64,000 nucleotides of DNA from Crotalaria pallida (lineage: Eukaryota; Streptophyta; Magnoliopsida; Fabales; Fabaceae). The stretch is from positions 97,443,639 through 97,507,638 of the forward strand of contig CM075653.1 in NCBI GenBank assembly GCA_037953625.1, read 5' to 3'. Below the pieces are notes generated by a model. It was not told where the DNA came from. It was given only the letters and a program-made list of their open reading frames with translations, and searched no databases. A program made the translations under genes and the position numbers. This document shows, piece by piece, positions 23,521-34,733 of the stretch (the stretch's first letter is position 1; every line of letters begins with the position of its first letter).

Positions 23521-23959
23521 CAAATCAGTAATCATCTTAGGATGTTTAGAGTGTGGAATTTAGCCAAAAAATAAGATGAATTTAGGAGTATGTTTGATCT
23601 TAAGAACACCCTAGGTTAGTGTTGGAAGTCAAGCTAGTGTTGGAAGACATGCAAACTCTCTCATGGACTTCAAGCAAATATCAAGCTAATGTTTTGATGA
23701 TAACAAACAAACTCAAGATTCAAGCTCACAAGTTCCTTCATGTTCAAGATTGAAGACTCAAGCAAGATATAAGTTTAGAAGCCTTTTCCCGTAGGACATC
23801 TGTAAGGTAATGAAGTTTCTGTTCTTAATGAGTTTAAAAGGCCAATGAGTTTTTCAATTAAAAAGGAGAAGAAAATGTGTTTTCATGAAAAGCTGTTTTT
23901 ATCTTAGTTTTGGTGAAAATACTTGATGATACAAAACTCTGAATATTTTTATGTTATGC

Positions 23960-24412
23960 AAGAAGGAGTAATCGATTACTTGCCTAAGTTAATCGATTAA
24001 CTTTGTTGCATCATAGAAAAATCAGAGAGCTTGTAATCGATTAAGTGAACTTTGCTAATCCATTACTTTCTTAAGAGAGTAATCGATTACCTGGCTCAAG
24101 TGATCGATTAAAATTGTTGCATCATATATTTTTCCTGAGACAAAGTAATCGATTACATGCTTTGTAGTAATCGATTACATGATGTTGCATCACACAAATA
24201 ACAGAGGCTCAGTAATCGATTATTTGATGAGTGATAATCGATTAAATGAGTTGCATCATATAATGAACAGGGGTGATGTAATTGATTAACTATTATTGGT
24301 CTAATCGATTACTTGTATTTTTAAAAGAATTTAAAAGTTTCTATTTTTGAAGGAATAATCGATTACCTTCAGAAAGTAATCGATTACCTTCAGAAAGTAA
24401 TCGATTACTTCA
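23960..24412. repeat. Array of about 15 TAATCGATTA palindromes in LTR H
   Basis: Around 15 sites, about 12 of them exact, lie 350-790 bp from the LTR start, interspersed with TTGCATCAT phrases. One segment (CAGAGGCTCAGTAATCGATT) is shared base for base with the T LTR near 10075. Confidence 0.9.
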
Positions 24413-24466
24413 ACATTTATTGAAAAACGTGTCAGAATCATTTTGATTATTTCCAGATTTGTTTTT

Positions 24467-24916
24467 GAGTTAATAGACACATAGGTCCCCGAAAGATACC
24501 TGTGGAATCAGTTAGGTCCCTGAAAGATTAGTGGAATCTCTTAAACCCCCAAAAGATCATTTTGGAATCAGTTAGGTCCCTGAAAGATTTGTGGAATCTC
24601 TTAAGCCCCCCAAAGATCAATTTGGCATCACATTAGTCCCCAAATGAGGGACCTAACGGAATCCTATGTGACATATTAAATGCTTTTTTGGCCCAAACGT
24701 GGCACCTTCTTAACATTCCAACATCGCATTGGGGCCAACAAAGCATTTAACGTGCCACGTAGAATTACATCAGGTCCATCCTGACGAAATTGAATGGGGG
24801 GGGGGACTAATGTGACGCCAAAATGATCTTTGAGGGGTTTAAGAGATTCCACAAATCTTTCAGGGACCTAACTGATTCCACGAGTATCTTTCGGGGACCT
24901 ATGTGACTATTAACTC
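24467..24916. mobile_element. Foldback MITE, probably Mutator-like
   Basis: The ends are inverted copies (GAGTTAATAGACACATAGGT and its complement, one mismatch), and the inverted arms extend over 100 bp. The left arm carries an extra tandem copy of a segment of about 65 bp (AATCAGTTAGGTCCCTGAAA). Flanks TTTGTTTTT (24458-24466) and ATTGTTTTT (24917-24925) agree at 8 of 9 bases, fitting a Mutator-type 9-bp duplication. There is no coding capacity. Confidence 0.8.
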
Positions 24917-25834
24917 ATTGTTTTTATATATAAGATTCTGATTTATTTTAAAAAATTCGAAAATGATTTTAAATTTGAATTATTTCCTTATTCGTTTTAA
25001 GAATCAAATCTTTATTTTATTTATTAAATAATTTTGATTTAGTTTTGATTTTAAAACTTATTTCAAAATCTTATTTTATTTTGTTTTGATTTAAAATTGA
25101 TTTTGATTTGTTGATTTAAATCTTTTTGAATTATAAAAGTTATTCACTCCAACAATCTAAGAATCCTTTTCTCGGACAATTTTTCTAAAAATCACGTTCT
25201 CTCCTTCTCCTACTTTTCTCTGATCATAGCGCTCATATTTTTGAAGAACTCAGAAATTCTTGTTGGCCATTTAGACTTCAAAAGAGAACTTCATTATCAT
25301 AGTACTTGATTGTTGTATCTGTGTTGTTGAAGAACACATCAAACTATTGTAATCACTCTCACATCATTTGTGTTTGAAACCTTAGTGGTTAGGGAGTGAA
25401 TCCCATAGTTGAACGTTGAGGCGTTCGTGGGGTGAGGAACCCTGCTGTGTATTGTTGAGGCCCCTAGCGAACGGAGGTTCCTAGTAGTGTGCGGGGTGCT
25501 CTCGGTTGTAATTGGGTGCGTCTCAATTGCTGGTTATAGAACTCTCAAGCGGGTCGCTTGGGGACTGGACTAGGTCTTTCCACGGGAAGGCTGAATCGGT
25601 ATAAAATTTCATGGTGCAAGCTTTTCTATCCTTATCTCTTTATTTTCCGCATATTTCAATTATTTACGTTTCCACCCTACTCTATATTTTCTATCAATCG
25701 ATTTCGCTCTCCTTCTCAAACGTCTAATCTCTCCAACTCAAACCAATTTTTAATTTATAAGGGTTTTCGCAATAATTTAATAAAACTTGATTCACCCCCC
25801 CTCTCGAGATTTTGAGGCCAAAACCAACAGTTAG

Positions 25835-27050
25835 GAAATTAGAAATTTATTGTCCAAGCCTCTAAACACAATTTCCACTGTTAGATGTTAAGTTTAGGGT
25901 CTTAGGAGGTTTGTCTCAAAATTTGAGCAAGATCCGAAGGATAACGAAGAAGTTATGACACTTTGAAGTGCAAAGGAATAAAAGAAAATAAAAAGTAGCA
26001 GTGCACTAACCAGTTAGTCATTCCAGTAACCGGTTAGCACGCATTAGATCAGAAAAGAAAAGGGAAAATAACGCGTTTTGGACCACAAAACTCGTGGCTT
26101 CCTCAAGAAGCCACCACTCCACCACCTCATAATTTATCCCCTCATGCAAGAATCACTTTGGCAACACTTCACACCTCCCTCACTCCATCATTTTCGTCCC
26201 TCTCTCTCTCTCACTAGGGTTCCAAGCATCATCACAATTTCCCTTCCATGGATCACAAACCAAGCTTAATAATCATCATCATCATCACCATAGAGAAAGA
26301 AAAAAATGAGTTGAATCCCTTTCCCTCTCCCTCTAAGCCTCACGCCTCTCTCTCTCTTCCATTTCCTTGGAATTTCTCAAACCCTCATCAATGGAGAACT
26401 CACTACCTTATGCCTCCTAGTCAAGAACAAGACAAGAGCAACCAACTTCCATCATATAACATTGATAATAGGGTTATTTATCAACACTGGATATTGGCAC
26501 TTCTAAGGTGGCAAGCAAGAGTAAGGAAGTTCAAGGTTCCTAGGTTCTAGAGCTCAAATCAAGGTTTTTCTTTATTTCTCATCATTTTGAGGTAAGGAGG
26601 GAGTATTACCTTACCTTAGGAATAAGTTTCTAGTATGAATATAATGCTTGCTAAGAGTTGTTGCTAGTTTTAGGATCTTGCACTTTAGGGTAGTTGATGA
26701 AACTAATAGTTAGAGCTGGGAAAATTAAGAAAATAAATTAGTGACTTATTTTTTTTAGAATATGAAATTCATTGGTGATGATGTTATATATTATATGTGT
26801 TGTATGTGCCTTTTTGTCTAAGTGTTGAAAGTATGTATCAAATTTCTCATTTGATTAGGAACTCATAAAATTATGGAAATGTCTAATAATTATTTAATAA
26901 AAAAAGAGAAGATTAATGGATGAAGGAATAACAAAACCGGAAATAATAATGTGATTGAGAGAAGTAAATGATAGTGAAAGATTATATATATAATAATCCC
27001 TTGCGGCCGGTTGCGATTGTACGCGAGCCGGGGCCGACTGCGATGGTACG
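25835..27050 (+). repeat. LTR-like sequence I, truncated at 27050
   Basis: The composition and order match a chromovirus LTR read on the plus strand: two palindromic sites (TAACCAGTTA, TAACCGGTTA, about 26005-26036), a CT-rich leader (26170-26400), a donor-like GAG/GTAAGGAGG near 26590 and a short GC-rich tandem repeat at 27003-27050. Its left edge, hidden near 23520-23614, was not found. The small ORFs starting MDHK are low-complexity leader translations. No gene is supported. Confidence 0.45.
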
Positions 27051-29061
27051 TGTAACATCCTACTTTTTATACTTTAAATAAACTGCTTTAGATTAACATT
27101 TATTTGTAAAAATGTTCGGGGTTTATAAAAATTTTGGCGGAGTTTCCTTTTAAAAATCGGACTTTCTCCCGAATAGAATTTAAACCTGTCAGTCCAGAAC
27201 AGTTTTCAATCAAGTAAAAATATAACTTTCAGTTCAAAATATACAATACTATGAAATATTTTCAACTTGTCCAAATGAGAAGATCAAACTTAAACATTAA
27301 TAAAATACATTTGAATAAAATCATCATTATCAACTAAATAATATTTATAAAAATCTATTCATTACAATATAGGACCTATGAATGCATGGTTGCACTATAA
27401 ATGGGACCATAAGGTCACCAATACCAATATACTCTTTACAGGAGTATACCTTTCTCGGCCTTGACTTTCATGTGTGTCTGTCTCCTTGGTGTACCTAATA
27501 TGTCCACTGTAAGGGTGAGAACTTTGAATCTAGATTAAAGAAAACATTTAAAAATAGTAATAAATCATAAAGAGGCATATTCATACACAAACAATGACAA
27601 TTATACAATTCACAATTCAATTAGCAAGTAAAGCATCATAACTTATTCAATTTAGTAACTATACGTATATACGGTATAACTTTTTAATATAATGCTTCAA
27701 TGCGCAATCACATGATTATGCTATGCCACCGTCGCACTTTGATGGTTTAATTCTTGAATCCGATATTGAAAATTTCATTTCATTCTATTAACTTTAACAC
27801 TTTGATCGGATTCAACGAATTAAGTCATCTATTCCAATGCATTCACACTTTCCCTTTAACTTTCACACTTTAACAATAACAATAACAATTTAACATTTTT
27901 AACTTTAACAATAACAATCATGTACATTGTACTTCACCTCCACTCCGGAAGGTCCCTCATACAATGCACAAGTAATAACTTTTCCCTTTTCCAATACCAA
28001 TATATCATGCTCACATACACCCTCCACTCTGGGGAAAAACCGACCAGGAGTCAGTATTTCTCAACCTATAGTTGGGTGCTTCACCTCCACTTAGGAAGGT
28101 CCCTCTCTCACCCGCTTGCAAAACACTTCACCTCTACTCCAGAAGGTCCCTCATGCAATTTGGGTTGATTTGTTCAAATTGACTTTAGCAGAAATCACCC
28201 TCGGCTGGCCAAAACGAGCCAAAGTAATAGAATTACTGCGGTTTGCGTAGAACCAATCCCCAACACGGGGATCAAACCCATGTCCTTTGCAGGATCAAAG
28301 TTCTCCACAGTAATTCCAGTAATTTACTTTTGCCCTCATCAATCGCAAAGCGACATGTGTTTTTCCCCTACTCCTAACGTCCACCTTTACACCATGCATG
28401 ATACAATGTTTCAAGTGTTTCTCAATTGAATTTAGAATCCTCTTTGTTCTTTAGAAAATGTTATTAAATTGGTTTAAACTCAATTGAGAAAGACTTGACC
28501 CTATTTGATGCATAACTATATGAATGTCACATTATGCTTTATAAACATACACTTTACACTTATAACAATAGTAATCATAAAAACAATATCAATTTCCATA
28601 TAATCAATATAAACATACATAAATGGCATAACAATAAAACTTAGGATTTCTAGCCAAAATCTACCCTCGTAACCTTCAACCTAACCAATCACTAAATACA
28701 CGTAGTTATAATTCTCTCACTATAATTAAACCCTTTCTCTAATACTAGACCAAAGTACACCCCTTACCTCTAGAGAGAGAGAGGGAGAACTTGAAGACTC
28801 CTTGGGACTCCAATGCCAAAACTCAATCCAAGCTCCTTAGCCCTTTATTCATTGATTCCTAATGCTTCCCCAAGCTCCCTTCATGATATTGAGACCCTAT
28901 TTGATGGATTGAGCTAAATGGGGTTTGGGGTTGATTTGGGGGTTTTATGTAAAAGAGAAGAAATTGATAATTGAAAGAGGGGAATTGATTAGGGAGTGAT
29001 GGGTGGAAGATTTAGGGAGTTAATTTGTTTATTCTTGGTGGTAGATTTGAGAAATCAAAAG
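27051..29061 (-). repeat. Partial LTR J (reverse), truncated by the A2 LTR
   Basis: It begins TGTAACATCCTAC after GTACG. Read in reverse it shows GA-rich leader sequence (28740-28900) and a cluster of repeats at 27937-28160 placed as in the T LTR. It stops at 29061 where A2 begins. No ORF is supported. Confidence 0.6.
27937..28160. repeat. Repeat cluster in LTR J
   Basis: Three units like CTTCACCTCCACTCCGGAAG followed by GTCCCTC, plus a partial unit, are spaced 50-150 bp apart. The unit is unrelated in sequence to the clusters in T and C' but sits in a comparable part of its LTR. Confidence 0.65.
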
Positions 29062-31153
29062 TGTAACACCCCAATTTGGACATAGAATTTTTAGTAAAAA
29101 TTCGCGCCATTTTTTTTAATAAACAATGTTTATTTTTTAACGTCTTAATAAAAAGGATTTTCATCATCTGAGGTTAACTTTCCAAATAACTTAATTTCCA
29201 AAATATCCTTTCATACCATTCTATTCCAAACTGAGACATTACAAAACACCTTTCCAAAAACAACATTATTTTCTCTAATGGTTTCCTTGAAAAACATTTA
29301 GTTATATTAAAATTTGCAGTAATACCATTGATACAAAAATTATACTGAATAGACATTTCATTAAAAATGGTCATTACCCAAAAAGGCATGACATTGATTG
29401 CAATGAAGATTTAAAACAAAAGGGTCTATGCCAATACTAAGAGTACATTAGTCTTATCAGAGCAGACTCTATCTACCTAAAGCTTATGACACACATAAAA
29501 CTACTTTCATCGGCAGGTGCCTCCACTTGTCCTTCTTCTTGAACTTCCTCCTCCTCGGGTTCCCATATCGCAAAGTCTTCCTGAAGATCATCAAGCTCCC
29601 AAATAGCTGCATCTTCATCTAATTCCTTATTCCATGTCTCCATATTCTGCTCTTCTTCTAACACGTACTCTTGAAACTTCTCTTGAATTCCTTCGTCCGG
29701 AATATCCGTAAATCCTTCCCATGTCCATCCAGTCTGCTCGCAATTCCCAAAATCTTCCAAAGATGCTACTCCACTATTCGAACTATCTATCCGACATATA
29801 ACGGGATATGCCATCTGTGGACATTATCCCAATGTCCACAGAGAAGGGGAAAGCAGAGAGAGTAAGCGATCTGAACGATATAATCGTCGACGGCATGGGC
29901 TTACTCTAAGGGTCACATTAAGATACAACAGGCATAAACAACATAGATACATAGATTACATCATGCTTCATCATAACAGCATGTTCCTTTCACAACATTA
30001 CTCCTTTCATTATTCTCATAATAGATTCAAATGTTTTATCACAATCTTTGATAATCTTTCTCAATTCTCTTATCCGGAATCATAACATAGTTGTCAATGA
30101 TTTAGGGAGGGAAATCATTGAAGCGAAGGGTAATTCAGCACACACGTTACATCTCCTCCTTCAGTATCCAACCACAACCTAAGTCGGAAAACAGATGGGA
30201 TGCACAGGAATCCTAACCACACAGGCGTCGATAGTCAAAGGGTACGTACCAAGCTGAAGCCACACATTTGGCCAGCAAAACAAAATGCAATATCATTTCA
30301 TAATTTCACAATTTCACAAAAAGCAATGACTTCTAGCCTTGATTCAGATTCCCTCTCACCATCTCCGATTTGCTCAAGGGGGTGACAGTACTTTCTCTAG
30401 TTGATCGTGTAGTCCTTGCTACGACCATGTCCCACAACTGAAAGACACGTCATTGTAGTCTTGTCCTACCTAGAGAAGCACTCGAGGCTTCTTGACGTTC
30501 ACCATCCTTGCCTTCCCCTATCACAATCACCACTCGAAGATACACCGGTCTCCAAGTATATGGTATCTTTCCTCTTCACTACTTCTCTCTCAACGCGTAG
30601 TTAGAAAGGATTAAAGCTTAAAGTCTTTTAAGTCTTATATTAACCTAGTTTGGTCGACCCATTCTAAGCCTCGCTTCTAACGGGTCTCGACCTCTAAGGG
30701 TAACAGCAAACACCTCCCTATGGTACAGTGGATTCCACAAGACTCGAACCACGGTACAGTCATCCATGTGGCCAATCACTTAAAGGGGATATACAGCAAA
30801 AGATCATTGTGCCGTTTGCACCATCACTGTACACTAATACGAATCTCCACAAAATTAGTCATTCTCATATTTTCTTTTCATAGTTTATCAAAAGATACCA
30901 AGTCCTTTCCATAGGACAACCGTTCCAATATATCAAATAATCTTTCAACAGATTAAACCACGATTTTCATAAACATATCCAAATATACTTATACTTTATC
31001 ACATGTTCTCTTATCATTTCCAATACCATAATCAGCAGGATAACTTTAAATAATACAACAGGTCATATCAAAATAAAATCAAACAATCAATATAAAGTTA
31101 TTGTCGCAACGTAGAACGACTAAACACACCACAATCAATTGTCATCTCGTATC
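29062..31153 (-). repeat. A2: reverse A-type LTR, 3' part
   Basis: It begins TGTAACACCCC. Landmarks match the A LTR in reverse: an ORF near its end (29473-29814), then segments matching 41200-41690 such as GACTTCTTGACGTTTCACC-like sequence near 30490. It is interrupted at 31153 by C' and resumes at 34734. Confidence 0.7.
29473..29814 (-). CDS. LTR-encoded acidic ORF in A2 (113 aa)
   Basis: This ORF has the same position and orientation relative to the LTR end as the A-family ORFs. It is strongly acidic (runs of Glu and Asp) with repeated Trp-containing segments (AIWELDD, AIWEPEEE). The TGWTWEGFTDIP segment resembles GWVWIGYTQIVIP of family A, which suggests common descent; the rest does not align by eye. 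The ATG follows TGTCCACAG, a plausible splice acceptor preceded by a CT-rich tract. The function is unknown. Confidence 0.4.
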   Translation of the reverse strand: MAYPVICRIDSSNSGVASLEDFGNCEQTGWTWEGFTDIPDEGIQEKFQEYVLEEEQNMETWNKELDEDAAIWELDDLQEDFAIWEPEEEEVQEEGQVEAPADESSFMCVISFR

Positions 31154-31803
31154 TGTGACACTCTCTTTTTAACGTGAAAATAATTAATATTTCCAAATAG
31201 TTTACTACTTGCTATCAAAAATTAGGACTAGAAAATTTTTTCCTTTTTAATATCATTACTTGCTTAATCAAAAACCTCTTTTCGATATCAATAGTTATAG
31301 GAATTCGGCATAGTAATACCTTAGATTTGAGAAATACTCTCGAGAATGCATTTTCTTGATTGTAAAGAACGTTACTAGTATTTATCAGTTGAATACATTA
31401 TTTGCCTCTCGAGTGAGATTTAATTATAAAAACTATAAACTTATCGCCGAGTTCCTTTGTAATTTAAAATCAGAGTTCGCGGAAGAAAAACAATACTCAT
31501 GGGGCACTGCTGAGGAAAATAAAGCATATATATATATGTGATAAAAGTCATAACATATAACCCCATCAGTACTAACAGTAGCAAGTGATAAAAGTCGAGA
31601 TAGCAAGTTTTGATAAAACATATACAGACTAGCTGCACTAAAATAAAAGCTCACTCTAAGACCTCTCACTATATACAATATATAACAAAAGTCCAAAAGC
31701 AGAAGTCCCAGAGCAAGTCCTCCATGTCCTCAGCAACTCCTCAGATCCTCCACAGCTCTATCCCTAGGATCTAGGATCCAAAACTCCTATGCTATGCAGG
31801 CTC

Positions 31804-32277
31804 CTATGAATCAGCGGGTCCACCTCTAGCAGAAACAGTCGGCTCAACATGCACCTCCTCCTCGCTCTCATCCTCCACAGGATCCTCCTCGACCTCGCCT
31901 GACTGAGTAGAGACCCCACCACTGGGTCTAGGGTCTGCAGAAGCAGTCCTATCATAATCAGTCGGACCAGGAGAAGGAGTCTCCTCAGTAACAACTCTAT
32001 GGGATAAAGGATGGGAACGAGTGGCAGCTCTAAATCTAAAACTATGAAAACGACGCATAGGTCGAGCCGGGGGTGGTCCTCTATAAGTGTAAAAAGGTGG
32101 AACATGCATGGTATAGACTAATGGAATCCTAAATCGACGAGGTCGCACACACACCAGAGGGTTAGGGCGGTAGAGAGTGATCTCCACCTCCCCCTCAAAG
32201 GTGGCACGGTGCTCCTCATACGTCCATATACCGCTAGGGATAGGGCATATCTCGATGCAGGCTAGGTATCGGGCCAT
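31804..32277 (-). CDS. Conserved LTR-encoded ORF, C' version (157 aa)
   Basis: No known domain is recognised. The N-terminal 85 residues (ARYLACIE, EEHRATFEGEVEIT, RPRRFRIPLVYTMHVPPFYT) closely match the C version at 42422-42892. The middle is Arg/His-rich, and the C-terminus is acidic and low-complexity (EVEEDPVEDESEEE). Over the first 73 codons I counted by hand about 16, 5 and 40 differences at codon positions 1, 2 and 3 against C, the pattern of selected protein coding. The ATG follows TTTAG/GTG, a good acceptor. The product is predicted soluble and has no signal peptide. The function is unknown. Confidence 0.7.
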   Translation of the reverse strand: MARYLACIEICPIPSGIWTYEEHRATFEGEVEITLYRPNPLVCVRPRRFRIPLVYTMHVPPFYTYRGPPPARPMRRFHSFRFRAATRSHPLSHRVVTEETPSPGPTDYDRTASADPRPSGGVSTQSGEVEEDPVEDESEEEVHVEPTVSARGGPADS

Positions 32278-32280
32278 CAC

Positions 32281-34016
32281 CTAAACAGGGCACAGGGAGT
32301 AAGTATACACATATATATAATGGATAAAGACTAAAATTACAATCACAAGTATATCATGGACAGATCATAATGCAAATACATATGAGCACACCAATTTTTC
32401 AACATTATAGCTCTTATAATGCAAGTGGCATGATGTATGATTTTCTATCCACAACTGAGGCCTTTAAATGTCCATCTTGGACGTCCATCCAATACTCCCT
32501 TGTGTTCCCAGAACACCGACATTAGTTCCCAGAACATAATGCCGAACCATACTTGGATAAAAAGCATCACTCCCGGAGTGTGCACCACGTTCCCAGAACG
32601 CCACGTTCCCAGAACGCATAAAAACCAGGTCCCGGACACTGGCCACATATCTATAATGTGTCATCAAGTAGGTTATACTTTGGTACTCCCGGAGTACCCT
32701 CCTCATATTCCCAGAATATGATAAACGTTCCTACCAACCAGACTTCCAGTCTATATGTATGCACAAACATCAGGGTTGGTTTTATCTTTACATTAATTAA
32801 TGTGATTTAGAAATATTCCAATTTCTACTTTTGAATGATTTATTTGAGGTATAACTTTTGGCATAAAATTTCCCTTTGAATCTTTCTCAAAATATGCCTT
32901 TTAAAATCCAGATTGAGTAATACAACTTCAATGGTATTTAAAACTTAACTTTTTATTTTCCAGATTCAGGTACTAACCGGTTACAGTTTTAGGCTAACCG
33001 GTTAGAATTACAGACCTGAACTGTTTACCATTGCAATTCAGGAAAAACCATTTTTTCTTGAATTCTTTACCCAATCCAAAACACTTTTAACTTTGTTTTA
33101 TACCTCAAAAACCATTGTTTCAACATTCAAAAGTCCAAATCACATTTCCTTTTCCAATGAACATAATTTCCTCTTGAAATTATTTCATTAACTTAAGGCA
33201 TAATTTTGATCCTTCAATTCAGAACTTTGACAACTCAAGTTCAGACCATGTATAATGAAATTTAAGCTTAAATTTGAGCAAAGGCCATTGAGATTTCAGA
33301 ACTGATTAATAAACCAATTTTCTTTGAAAATCTGCAGTGTCTAACCGGTTACGAAAATCGTGTAACCGGTTAGATTATGCAGTCAGACCATTAAAACAAG
33401 AGTTTTAACAACTCATTTTCTTCCTTTCTCAAATCTAACCAAATTTCAGTATACACAAAGTTCATATGCCTTAAAATAAACATGTTTACACCCAGAAACA
33501 CATTCATATTGCATGCATCAAGTTTATTGTATCAAATTGCATGAAAATTCACATAACCACAATTTAACACAACAAAACTTAAATCAAGCATTCAAACACA
33601 GAATACAGCATTTATATAGCTTGCATGCATCAATTTAAAGTTGCTCAAAACCATAGTGAGCATGAAATTGGCCTCCAAGCCTTTGTGCTTAAAAACACAT
33701 AATGCCCTTTTGAGTTTTGTGAACTCAAACCCTAAATCATTCAATTTTTAGTCTACATCTAGTATAGCATAGACTTCTCCCATACCTCTAAGACGATTTT
33801 GATGAAGATTTTCACTGGATTAGAAGAAAAACCATAGATTCTCACAATTTCCCCAAGTCTGCTCTCAGATTCGGTTTCCGGCAACAGGGTCCAGAAACCA
33901 CCAAATTTGACAGGGAATTTGGCCAAAGAAATTGGGGAAAATGGTTAGAATTCAAAGTAGGTAACATGCATGAGAGAATCAAAGAAGTTTGAGACTCAAA
34001 GATCAACTAAGCTTAC
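32281..34016 (-). other. Predicted intron in LTR C'
   Basis: The donor is TTGTG/GTAAGCTTAG at 34016 and the acceptor is CCCTGTTTAG/GTGATGG at 32281, giving 1736 nt. Both sites have equivalents in C. Exon 1 from the TATA region to the donor holds one or two very short upstream ORFs only. Confidence 0.5.
32503..32718. repeat. TTCCCAGAAC minisatellite in the C' intron
   Basis: Six or more TTCCCAGAAC units are mixed with TCCCGGAGT variants, roughly 220-440 bp upstream of the predicted acceptor. The C LTR has weaker CATCCAAACGG repeats at the matching place (43250-43285). Confidence 0.7.
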
Positions 34017-34468
34017 CACAATCGAGTTTGGAAATCAGCTTCCAGAATCAGGATCCACAGAGAACTCAGCTTTCTATCCTCCACTTCCAAGCTTGATTTC
34101 TCCCTCCACACTAACTCTCAACTCACAGTGTTTAGATCTTTCAAAGCTCTTGATGTAAGCTTCACAATCGTGTATCACTCGATTACTAACACTCAACAAC
34201 GAAGACGAATCGCTCAGCACAATTTTGAAACCCTAATCGCCCTCCTTCAACCAGAAATCCATTAATCAACCCCTAATTCATCAGAATTTCCACTATTTAT
34301 AGACAATTGAAGGTAACATGCAGAGCGACGCGTGTTTCCCATTAACACCAGGTTGATTTCGTGGCGATTAAACGAGTAATTCAAGTGATTACTCATCAAA
34401 TTCCACTAAACCAGTTTCTGAGTTCATCGTCTAACCGGTTACAGGACATTACTAACCGGTTAGATCAG
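32972..34468. repeat. Six TAACCGGTTA palindromes in LTR C'
   Basis: Pairs lie near 32974/32994, 33340/33362 and 34431/34453, each pair about 20 bp apart. The last pair is in U3 about 280 bp from the LTR start; the other two are in the predicted intron. C has ACTCGAGT sites at the matching places. Confidence 0.85.
34293..34302 (-). promoter_or_regulatory. Predicted TATA box of LTR C'
   Basis: CTATAAATAG on the minus strand lies about 430 bp into the LTR and about 280 bp before the predicted splice donor. Confidence 0.6.
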
Positions 34469-34733
34469 TTCAAAATTTAAAAATTATTATTTTTAAATCT
34501 TTCCCTCCAAGAACCTTTCTAATTTTACCTTTTAGCCCTCATCCAGGGACCAAAATGCAACTTCCTTATACTTTTCATTTATTTGCCATATAAAAATATT
34601 TCCACTTATTTTTATATTTAAGGCTAATTAAACACAAAACATAAACTTAGAAAATTCTATAAATTAATAATAAAACTTTTTATTATTAATTTTCTATTAT
34701 TCGGGAGACGAAAATTAGGGGTGTTACAGTATC

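Larger units (their letters stand above)
23620..25829 (+). mobile_element. Solo LTR H with a MITE inside; probably Copia (SIRE/Maximus-like)
   Basis: It runs from TGTTGGAAGTC to AAAACCAACA, with the 5-bp duplication GTTAG at 23615-23619 and 25830-25834, and no internal region. This is the product of LTR-LTR recombination. A TATA stretch (about 24924-24933) and CT-rich leader (25195-25215) give plus orientation. A second, truncated copy starts at 39982. The Copia assignment rests only on the general look of the 3' part (ATAAAATTTCATGGTG, TTGATTCACCCCC) and is tentative. Confidence 0.85.
31154..34728 (-). mobile_element. Solo LTR C', a diverged relative of family C (3575 bp)
   Basis: It runs TGTGACACTC to GGTGTTACA, with the duplication GTATC at 31149-31153 and 34729-34733. 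Its organisation follows the C LTRs throughout: palindrome pair in U3, TATA, short exon, donor, intron with palindromes and a minisatellite, acceptor, ORF. No internal region remains. Confidence 0.92.

Noticed and set aside
26078..26550. Two short plus-strand ORFs starting MDHK as host genes
   Set aside because: They are translations of a CT-rich LTR leader with low-complexity Ser/Pro/Ile runs, and there is no homology or conservation to support them.
28255..28330. tRNA-like GGGGATCAAACCC segment in LTR J
   Set aside because: No cloverleaf can be drawn around it; only a short inverted repeat (AATTACTG/CAGTAATT) is visible.
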